DNA from: Piscibacillus sp052246295
GTDB lineage: Bacteria; Bacillota; Bacilli; Bacillales; Alkalibacillaceae
DNA length: 64,000 nt
Strand: one strand, 5' to 3'
Assembly: GCA_052246295.1 (NCBI GenBank)
Contig: JBQQCO010000014.1
Below are positions 58,645 to 64,000 of the stretch, in pieces (within the stretch, counting starts at the first letter, position 1; each line of letters opens with the position of its first letter). Position numbers and translations under genes: made by a program. A model generated the notes under the pieces. That model worked only from the letters and a program-made list of their open reading frames with translations, ran no database searches and was not told where the DNA came from.

Positions 58645-58678
58645 AAAAAAATGGCTTATTGAGGTCAATAAGCCATTT
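58645..58678 (-). terminator. Terminator after yfiT
   Basis: AAATGGCTTATTGA (58649-58662) pairs with TCAATAAGCCATTT (58665-58678), then TTTTTTGAGC on the minus strand. Confidence 0.9.
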
Positions 58679-58680
58679 CA

Positions 58681-59190
58681 CTACTTCGATAATGCTATTT
58701 TGATATGTTCTAAATGGTGCTCTTCGTGCCAAGCTAACTTAGCTAGCTTTGTTGCAACCGTTATTTCACCATTTACCTCGTGAGTGAACGCTCTGTCTAA
58801 TTGTTCTTCTTTCAAACTAGATCCTAACGATACAATCCGTTCATTGATGCCTTCTAACATTTTAATGGAGCTTTCAACCGGAAGTTTGGTGTCGGGTTGA
58901 GTTGCCCATTTGTCTTGGTCAAAAGCTGGAACTGTTGGATTATCGTCTGTTAGGGCTAGCTTCAAGCGTTGATACATGTTTAACTGTGAATCTGCAATGT
59001 GATGAACAAGTTCACGTACTGTATAACTGCCTTCGCGATACGTTTTGTCTAAATCCTCTTCACTTAATGAGTCAACCGTTTCCCTTAATCGATCTGTGTA
59101 AGTCTTAATTTCAGATAGCCACTTTTGAACGTGATCTAACGTAACGTTATCTGGCACTTCTAATTCACCGATAGGAAATTTAACACCCAT
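58681..59190 (-). CDS. yfiT: DinB-superfamily metal-binding protein (YfiT-like)
   Basis: A protein of 169 residues. The four-helix DinB fold has the three metal histidines in RELVHHIADSQLN and LAWHEEHHLEHI, and the N-terminus KFPIGELEVPD is typical of YfiT. Relatives are bacillithiol transferases or metal-dependent hydrolases. GGAGGG lies 9 bases before the ATG. Single-gene unit. Confidence 0.88.
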   Translation of the reverse strand: MGVKFPIGELEVPDNVTLDHVQKWLSEIKTYTDRLRETVDSLSEEDLDKTYREGSYTVRELVHHIADSQLNMYQRLKLALTDDNPTVPAFDQDKWATQPDTKLPVESSIKMLEGINERIVSLGSSLKEEQLDRAFTHEVNGEITVATKLAKLAWHEEHHLEHIKIALSK

Positions 59191-59269
59191 GTTTCACGCC
59201 CTCCTTTTATAGTCCTTGATTTATATCTTCTATGATTAATAAGTAGTTTCCTTTAATCAAAATCAAAAA

Positions 59270-59308
59270 AATAACCCTGGTATAAACTGAGTTATACCAA
59301 GGGTTATT
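59270..59308 (-). terminator. Orphan terminator hairpin
   Basis: AATAACCC-GGTATAA and TTATACC-GGGTTATT arms (59270-59308) with TTTTTTT after it on the minus strand. The nearest minus-strand gene (59537) ends 228 bases upstream, so this could end that gene's long 3' region or an unannotated small RNA. Confidence 0.7.
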
Positions 59309-59354
59309 ATCGTTATTAACCAATTGAACCTTCCATTTCAATGATATATACGTG

Positions 59355-59400
59355 CATTGGTTGATTTCGTTTGCTAGAATTACCGCTAAATCAACCAATG
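59355..59400. repeat. 13-bp inverted repeat in an otherwise empty stretch
   Basis: CATTGGTTGATTT (59355-59367) and AAATCAACCAATG (59388-59400) are perfect inverse copies 20 bases apart. With the terminator at 59270 it is the only structure in the 345-base gap between yfiT and the lipoprotein gene. A 63-codon frame across the region has no ribosome site and is not called. Confidence 0.6.
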
Positions 59401-59536
59401 TGCAATTTTTATATTTGTTTGAAACGCCATCTTTACTAATATCGTTAGCATACTTGTTATCAATTTAAATCATGTGAAAAGCTATATCAACTTATACCAT
59501 TTACCACTTTAATAGAAAAGATATGCAACTCTCTTT

Positions 59537-60100
59537 TCAATAATTTACCGTCAAATTACTTTTAAATTCAAAATGGTCATCCACTTCATCATCATACCCC
59601 ATTTTAAAATTTGACCAACTTACTTCAATTTCTTCTATATCTCGAACTGGAGTAAGCATTTCAAAAACATAAAACCCCTCATAAGTATTTCCCTTCTCTG
59701 AAATTTCATCATCACCTTTTTCGAAAGTAGCAACTGAATCTTGGTAGGATATTTCTTCTCCGTTGTCTAACTTAATTTCCATTTGTCCAGGATACACCTT
59801 GAATTTGTCATGTGAGAGATTTTTGAAGTCCACTTTTAACCCGATGTAATTAGAATCATCTTCTGTCGATAACCTAATGTTCTGAAATTCAATATTTAAC
59901 CCTTCGAAATTGTGAGAAATGTCAACATCAAAATGATAATCCCAAAAATAACTTTTCTCATTATACTTTTCTAATTCTTGATCCATTTTCTTATCATCTT
60001 CAGCTTCTGCTTCTGCTTGAGAATTTAACTCATCATCACCAGAACAACCAACAATTACAACAATAAATAGTATTGTTATACTGAGTAAACCCTTTCTCAA
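59537..60100 (-). CDS. Acidic lipoprotein of unknown function (DUF4352-like)
   Basis: A protein of 187 residues with a lipoprotein signal (RKGLLSITILFIVVIVGC), a Glu/Asp-rich linker, and a beta-sandwich-like domain (LKVDFKNLSHDKFKVYPGQM, GFYVFEMLTPVRDIEEIEV) that resembles DUF4352 immunoglobulin-like lipoproteins. GGGGGAG lies 5 bases before a TTG at 60100; the frame extends to 60139 without a site. Confidence 0.75.
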   Translation of the reverse strand: MRKGLLSITILFIVVIVGCSGDDELNSQAEAEAEDDKKMDQELEKYNEKSYFWDYHFDVDISHNFEGLNIEFQNIRLSTEDDSNYIGLKVDFKNLSHDKFKVYPGQMEIKLDNGEEISYQDSVATFEKGDDEISEKGNTYEGFYVFEMLTPVRDIEEIEVSWSNFKMGYDDEVDDHFEFKSNLTVNY

Positions 60101-60234
60101 ATTAACTCCCCCTCTATAACTACTACCAACATTATACATATTTCTAAATATTTCTACAATATATCTTGACTTCCAAATAAATTTCTATTTTATTAGTATC
60201 TAAAGAGAGTTAAGTGTTAATAGGAGGGAAAATT

Positions 60235-60381
60235 ATGGAACTACAACAAAAACATGATAAATACGCTTTAATCACTCAGATATTAGAGGTAGCTTGTCAG
60301 CTGAAATATGATAGCCAGTATTCTAAAGAGCAAGCTGTTAAGGATTTGGAAAAGGTTGTGAAAAATATAGAAGAAAATTAA
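60235..60381 (+). CDS. Small hypothetical protein (48 residues)
   Basis: Begins MELQQKHDKYALITQILEVA and ends KVVKNIEEN; predicted helical and charged. AGGAGGG is well placed before the ATG, which is the main support. First of three small plus-strand frames (60235, 60431, 60741) that each have a strong ribosome site. No family recognised. Confidence 0.6.
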   Translation: MELQQKHDKYALITQILEVACQLKYDSQYSKEQAVKDLEKVVKNIEEN

Positions 60382-60430
60382 CTCATATTTTGTCGCTTTT
60401 CCTAATATACATGTTTTAGGAGGTGGCAAA

Positions 60431-60691
60431 ATGAAAAAGGATCAAGATAAGCATAGGGAAATTGCGAAAATGTGCAGAGAAATCCTAGATCAAGATAGGC
60501 CCTATTATCAAATTTATAATTTAACTGACCGAGAAAAAGATCTAGCTATTGATTTACTGTTAAGAGCCGTTTTGGGGTATTCAGAAAGAGAGCTAGAAAA
60601 AGGTTTGCCTGGTATGGACTACATTGAAAACAAATTTTATGCAGCTTATTATCATATTACAAACAAGTTAATATATCCTTCGCGTAATTAA
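60431..60691 (+). CDS. Hypothetical protein (86 residues)
   Basis: Begins MKKDQDKHREIAKMCREILD; helical, charged, with a tyrosine-rich middle (RPYYQIYNLTDREKDLAIDL) and KFYAAYYHITNKLIYPSRN at the end. TAGGAGGTGG lies 6 bases before the ATG. Neighbouring small genes and a nearby lysis cassette suggest accessory or phage-derived DNA. Function unknown. Confidence 0.65.
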   Translation: MKKDQDKHREIAKMCREILDQDRPYYQIYNLTDREKDLAIDLLLRAVLGYSERELEKGLPGMDYIENKFYAAYYHITNKLIYPSRN

Positions 60692-60740
60692 CACCAAATT
60701 CCCCTTTTACTCGATTCTAGAGTTAGGAGGGGATTTAATA

Positions 60741-60938
60741 ATGGAATACATTTTTGAAGGTCATTTAGTAGATTAGGAAAAATGGGAGTATTATTGGTAT
60801 TATGAGGATTGGGTCTATTTTGGCGAAGCGATGTCTGAAATATGTTATAACGCTTATCTTGATACTCCCAGCAAAAAAGAGTGTGATGAAATATGTAAAA
60901 GGCTATCTGGGGAGGTGCGAGTATACATTCTTAAATAA
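60741..60938 (+). pseudogene. Small gene interrupted by an in-frame TAG
   Basis: AGGAGGGG is 8 bases before an ATG that reads MEYIFEGHLVD and meets TAG at 60774-60776. The same frame continues as EKWEYYWYYEDWVYFGEAMS to VRVYILK and TAA at 60936. A TGG-to-TAG change (Trp to stop) is the simplest explanation. The continuation is rich in Trp, Tyr and Cys and looks like a real protein. Confidence 0.65.
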
Positions 60939-60958
60939 AAAAGCCCTAAATAGGGCTT
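60936..60958 (-). terminator. Terminator after the 54-residue gene
   Basis: AAGCCCTA pairs with TAGGGCTT (60941-60948 with 60951-60958), followed by TTTTTTATTT on the minus strand. Confidence 0.85.
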
Positions 60959-61121
60959 AGGTTGAAGTTGTTACAAAATATTGAGTTTCTTTCATTTCCT
61001 CTGATAAACGTTGTAATTCTTTAATCTCTTCTGAAACGCTCATAGTATCTTTGATTTTAAATTTGTATTCTGGTTCATTTTGGATCCTCTTCAATTCTTC
61101 GAAAACTTTGTTATCACCCAT
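60957..61121 (-). CDS. Small helical protein (54 residues) downstream of the Clp-fold protease
   Basis: MGDNKVFEELKRIQNEPEYK, then FKIKDTMSVSEEIKELQRLS and EEMKETQYFVTTST. Charged, likely two helices. AGGAGG lies 8 bases before the ATG. It begins 19 bases after the stop of the protease gene and shares its terminator, so the two form an operon. It could be a partner, regulator or adaptor of the protease; nothing in the sequence proves that. Confidence 0.65.
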   Translation of the reverse strand: MGDNKVFEELKRIQNEPEYKFKIKDTMSVSEEIKELQRLSEEMKETQYFVTTST

Positions 61122-61140
61122 TTACACAACCTCCTATATA

Positions 61141-62301
61141 TTATAATATCACTTTCTTCTTTGTTTGACTCTCAATTTCTCTTATCATTCTTGTAACATC
61201 CATTTGATTTGAACAATTTTCACATTCAACTGTACCATCATCATTGATTAATTTATACCCTTTTTCGGGTTGTTGTTTAGATTTAAAATTTACTTGAATT
61301 TTATTCGTGTATCCACATTTACACTTCAAATCCACGAATATATGTTCGTGCGAATCATTTTTTTGCGGAATAGGAGCAGAATTGATGTTTTCATTAAAAA
61401 ATCTATATATTTGAGAATTAATTGTTTCAATCATTTTATAAATATTGGAATCAAAAGTCATTCTCATAAGAGCGTTATACCTTTTAATAGCATCATTTAA
61501 TTCCTCTTGCTCTTCATAATTAGTGATTTTTAATTTAAGCTCCTCTAAGTCATTAATCCTTAACGACCTACCATGCGTTTTCCATTTTTCATTATTACAC
61601 AATTCAGCCGCTATTTCTTGTGCCCTTGCTATTTTTTCTTCATCTCTAACTTCTTCCCCTGTTTTTGAATGTATATTCCAATCCTTAAATTTATATGTTA
61701 CTAACCAATCTGTCACTAAATCTATAGCAAAGTCTAATGAGTTTTGCGCACTTTCCAATTCGCCAGGTGAAATTCCCTGTAATATTGGGATGTAAGCTTG
61801 ATTAAGACGTTGTTTTTCATCCACTTCACTTTTTATTTTCTCAAAACCTTTAATTAATGCATCTGCAGAGAAAGTTTTTCCTTGCCATGAAATTTGTGCA
61901 TCTATGGGACCTAATGCAGAAGTACTATCCATTAATATATCATCACAAGCCATAGAAATTATTGTTCCAGCACTTTTTGCCCATCCCGGAATAATGACGG
62001 CAATATCTTCAAATTTATTCCTTAATGTTTTCACTATGTCTTCTGCAACTTCTCCTGATCCACCCGGAGTTTCTAATATAATATCTACCTTATTATTGTT
62101 TAAATTAGACAACTGATCATAAAAAGGTACTAAATCATCATACGAAAGTGAGATTGGCGCTCTACCTTTACTGAAATCTGCTGTATAAACTATGATATCT
62201 CTTCCTCTTATTGATGATATTTTTTCCAGCATTCTTTTTCTCTCTTTGGTGATATCATCAAAACTCATCTTTTTGTCTATGTATTCCCAATAAATGCCCA
62301 T
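61141..62301 (-). CDS. SDH-family Clp-fold serine proteinase with C-terminal zinc ribbon
   Basis: A protein of 386 residues. Residues 35-170 form a ClpP/SppA-type crotonase fold: VDIILETPGGSGEVAEDIV (oxyanion strand), IPGWAKSAGTIISMACDDIL with the probable nucleophile Ser in KSAGT, and DSTSALGPIDAQ. A helical region (180-300) follows. The C-terminus has two Cys pairs, LKCKCGYTNKI and VECENCSNQM, a zinc ribbon not usual in the family. No signal peptide or membrane helix. AAGGGGG precedes the ATG. Targets unknown. Confidence 0.85.
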   Translation of the reverse strand: MGIYWEYIDKKMSFDDITKERKRMLEKISSIRGRDIIVYTADFSKGRAPISLSYDDLVPFYDQLSNLNNNKVDIILETPGGSGEVAEDIVKTLRNKFEDIAVIIPGWAKSAGTIISMACDDILMDSTSALGPIDAQISWQGKTFSADALIKGFEKIKSEVDEKQRLNQAYIPILQGISPGELESAQNSLDFAIDLVTDWLVTYKFKDWNIHSKTGEEVRDEEKIARAQEIAAELCNNEKWKTHGRSLRINDLEELKLKITNYEEQEELNDAIKRYNALMRMTFDSNIYKMIETINSQIYRFFNENINSAPIPQKNDSHEHIFVDLKCKCGYTNKIQVNFKSKQQPEKGYKLINDDGTVECENCSNQMDVTRMIREIESQTKKKVIL

Positions 62302-62362
62302 AAAAATCCCCCTTTACTTACTATATCGGATTCTATAATAATTTGTTAAATCCTTCAAAAAT

Positions 62363-62396
62363 GCAAAAAAAATTAGCCCCTCAATTTCGAGGGGCT
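62363..62396 (-). terminator. Terminator after the amidase
   Basis: AGCCCCTC/GAGGGGCT (62375-62382 with 62389-62396), then AATTTTTTTT on the minus strand. Confidence 0.92.
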
Positions 62397-62462
62397 TTAG
62401 AGTCGGGACATGTTTGTGATCAGTCCACGCTATTATTATTTTATTGAATCGTCTTTTTATGC

Positions 62463-63398
62463 TTACAAATTACCTTTATTCAATCGACGTTGGAGCTCTT
62501 TAACCACTTCTGATGGACGACTTAACACTTTATCATGAGTTGTACCTAAATACTTTTGTAATTTACCGATGGTTTCTGGTCCTAATAATCCATCAACTTT
62601 AGCACCTATTAATTGTTGTAAAGCTTTAATGACTAAGCTTCCTTTTTTACCACTACCAAAAACAATAGTATTACCATAAAATGCATTGGTTATAGGATTA
62701 CGTACCTGATCACTTATTTTGCCATCAACAACGGTACCTAGGTATTCTTGCAGTGCTCTAGTGGTTTTTTCTCCCCACTTACCATCAATAACTAATTTAT
62801 TCTTAAATGCTGTCCTAGAAGGTTTTGTTTTCTCTGAACTTCCATTAATCGTCTTTTTCAAACTAAAAATACGAACTAACCCATTCACATGACCCTCTGC
62901 GATTGAATCAAGAAATGAGTCTTGTTTTAATAGTGCTGCATCTTGAGCGTTGTCAATAAAGCCATTTTCGGATAACATCGCCGACATTCTAGATTCACGA
63001 AGCATGTGAAAGTTAGCTTTCTTCCTGCCTCGGTTTGGCAGGTTAATTGCCTTTGTTATTTCTTCATGCATAACGTTGCGGTATTGAGCGGTTTGTGAAG
63101 AATCAGAAAGTCCACTATAAATATAATCCTCATAACCTCTCGCACTACCATTGAACGCATTAATATGAATCGATAGTAAATAATCAGCCCCCCATGCATT
63201 CGCATCATCTGTACGTTGTTTTAAGGTTAATGACTTATCAGTAGTACGTGATAATCGAACCTGCACACCATCGTATTGTTTAAGTAAATCTCTTATTTTT
63301 AGTGAGATGGCCAACGTTAAGTTTTTCTCTTTTAAGCCGTTACCAATAGCGCCGGGGTCGCTTCCACCATGACCGGGATCTAAATATAACTTAACCAT
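62463..63398 (-). CDS. N-acetylmuramoyl-L-alanine amidase with peptidoglycan-binding repeats (endolysin-like)
   Basis: A protein of 311 residues. N-terminal amidase_3 domain: zinc ligands in LDPGHGGSDPG, KEKNLTLAI (Glu) and LLSIHINAF, and the catalytic glutamate in MLSENGFIDN. The C-terminus has a pair of binding-type repeats (VIDGKWGEKTTRALQEYLGT and KVDGLLGPETIGKLQKYLGT). No signal peptide, as in phage endolysins that need a holin. The ATG at 63398 follows AAGGAG by 10 bases and overlaps the holin gene by 8 bases. Confidence 0.9.
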   Translation of the reverse strand: MVKLYLDPGHGGSDPGAIGNGLKEKNLTLAISLKIRDLLKQYDGVQVRLSRTTDKSLTLKQRTDDANAWGADYLLSIHINAFNGSARGYEDYIYSGLSDSSQTAQYRNVMHEEITKAINLPNRGRKKANFHMLRESRMSAMLSENGFIDNAQDAALLKQDSFLDSIAEGHVNGLVRIFSLKKTINGSSEKTKPSRTAFKNKLVIDGKWGEKTTRALQEYLGTVVDGKISDQVRNPITNAFYGNTIVFGSGKKGSLVIKALQQLIGAKVDGLLGPETIGKLQKYLGTTHDKVLSRPSEVVKELQRRLNKGNL

Positions 63399-63825
63399 TA
63401 ATGTCACGCTCCTTATCTGAGAATTCTTCTTTCATTTCTTGAGTTACACTTTTGTTATCTTCATTAATGCTGTTCAATTTATCAGCTAATCCAGGAGGTG
63501 CGATGACACCTACAGCTGCTAAATTCTCAATAATACTCAATCCTTCGTTCGCAATATAAAAAAGCACAGTCGCATAAGTGACTGCACCATTTAAACCTAA
63601 AATCTGATCAACAACATTGGCCAAGATAATCACGACTAAAATAAGCAGCTTTCTAGCGTATCCAAACAACGATTTTCTGGACCATAAGTTCCCGTTCTTC
63701 AACGCTTTAAAAATCCCTGTTACAATATCAAGTGCCATTAATAGTAAGAGTAAATGTAGAAATTTTACGTTCCCAAATAAATAAAAATGCGCTGCTTCTA
63801 AATAGGACAAATTAACACTTCCCAT
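63391..63825 (-). CDS. Phage-type holin
   Basis: A protein of 144 residues of the phage holin 4/TcdE type. Hydrophobic helices (FLHLLLLLMALDIVTGIFKA, KLLILVVIILANVVDQIL, AVTYATVLFYIANEGLSIIE), the motif ALDIVTGIFKALKNGNLWSRK, and a charged C-terminal tail. It should form membrane holes to release the amidase. AAAGGAG lies 8 bases before the ATG. Confidence 0.9.
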   Translation of the reverse strand: MGSVNLSYLEAAHFYLFGNVKFLHLLLLLMALDIVTGIFKALKNGNLWSRKSLFGYARKLLILVVIILANVVDQILGLNGAVTYATVLFYIANEGLSIIENLAAVGVIAPPGLADKLNSINEDNKSVTQEMKEEFSDKERDING

Positions 63826-63881
63826 CTTCTCATCTCCTTTGAATTAATCAAGAGTAAGACCCCCTCTATATTTTTTGGTCA

Positions 63882-63907
63882 TAAAAAAAGAGGTGGTTAA
63901 CACCTCT
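63882..63907 (-). terminator. Terminator of the gene entering from the right edge
   Basis: AGAGGTG/CACCTCT (63889-63895 with 63901-63907) then TTTTTTTATG on the minus strand, upstream of the holin gene. Confidence 0.85.
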
Positions 63908-63926
63908 CGTACTCCCAACAAGTTAA

Positions 63927-64000
63927 TTATGCTGTAAAACGTTCCGTCAATTTCTCTTTAACTAGGCTTTCTAACCCATCTAAACCAGGGTTAGCTTCGT
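63927..64000 (-). CDS. C-terminal fragment of an unidentified protein (cut by window edge)
   Basis: The last 23 residues EANPGLDGLESLVKEKLTER then FTA before a TAA at 63927, on the same strand as the holin and 20 bases before a terminator. Other frames in this stretch hold stops. A phage structural or host gene cannot be told from this fragment. Confidence 0.45.
   Translation of the reverse strand, partial: EANPGLDGLESLVKEKLTERFTA

Noticed and set aside
59207..59398. 63-codon minus-strand frame
   Set aside because: No ribosome site, no recognisable family, and it spans the inverted repeats and terminator at 59270-59400.
22943..60776. Stop-codon recoding (pyrrolysine or read-through) at 22943 and 60774
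   Set aside because: One is TAA and the other TAG, no recoding element or pyl gene is seen, and simple C-to-T or G-to-A changes explain both.
1..64000. rRNA, tRNA, insertion sequences, integrases, replication origin
   Set aside because: I looked for conserved tRNA arms, rRNA segments, transposase or integrase motifs and DnaA-box clusters and saw none that I could support.

Overview
The window is a stretch of low-GC chromosome from a spore-forming member of the Bacillaceae. Evidence for this is the strong AGGAGG-type ribosome binding sites, frequent TTG/GTG starts, TTGACA-17-TATAAT promoters, sporulation genes (lytH, yunB), and gene neighbourhoods that follow Bacillus subtilis yug, yui, yum, yut and yun order. 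Acidic proteins and several sodium-coupled-type transporters would suit a halotolerant or halophilic genus. I cannot name the genus.

Layout. 1-8.7 kb: menaquinone synthesis, menF-D-H-B-(E-C) leftward, with menA and a DHNA-CoA thioesterase rightward from a divergent promoter. 9-14.5 kb: potassium channel yugO with yugN, a decayed effector-binding gene, yugJ, yugI and patB. 14.5-19.5 kb: sodC and the FMN-riboswitch-controlled ribD-E-BA-H operon. 19.7-24.4 kb: a VLRF1-type protein, deoD, a three-gene lipoprotein operon with a nonsense-interrupted member, and bioY. 24.6-32 kb: pepA, yuiD, yuiC, yuiB, NADH dehydrogenase yumB (Rex-type site), yumC, and a terC gene behind a manganese (yybP-ykoY) riboswitch. 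32-40.5 kb: an autoregulated ECF sigma/anti-sigma pair, iron-sulphur and lysine-pathway genes (yutM, dapF, yuzB, yuzD, yutI) with a Fur-like site, a 2-hydroxyacid dehydrogenase, and the yut genes. 40.5-50 kb: lytH, an aromatic-acid exporter-like gene, the CssRS secretion-stress system with htrB, and the glyoxylate shunt aceB-aceA. 50-59 kb: an NSS transporter with its tiny MetS-like subunit, a lysine-riboswitch-controlled NhaC-family transporter, yunB, an HD-GYP protein, yunC-D-E and yfiT. 59-64 kb: an accessory stretch of small hypothetical genes, a Clp-fold protease with a C-terminal zinc ribbon, and a phage-type amidase/holin pair.

The most unusual feature cuts across the window. Ten intergenic tandem arrays all keep a 21-bp period (two helical turns), have different but related unit sequences, and almost all sit just past a transcription terminator. 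Two of them (22.2 kb and 58.5 kb) are inverted copies of the same roughly 120-bp element, and two others (15.2 kb and 49.6 kb) share a 14-bp core. A second theme is hairpins that carry the Shine-Dalgarno sequence of the next gene in their 3' arm (yugO, yunB, the gene at 39886, ribD), plus a 23-bp stem around the start of yuiC. A third is a set of TGTTATAWAACA palindromes around the ace operon promoter, which point to an unidentified regulator. I saw no rRNA, tRNA, CRISPR array, transposase or replication origin.
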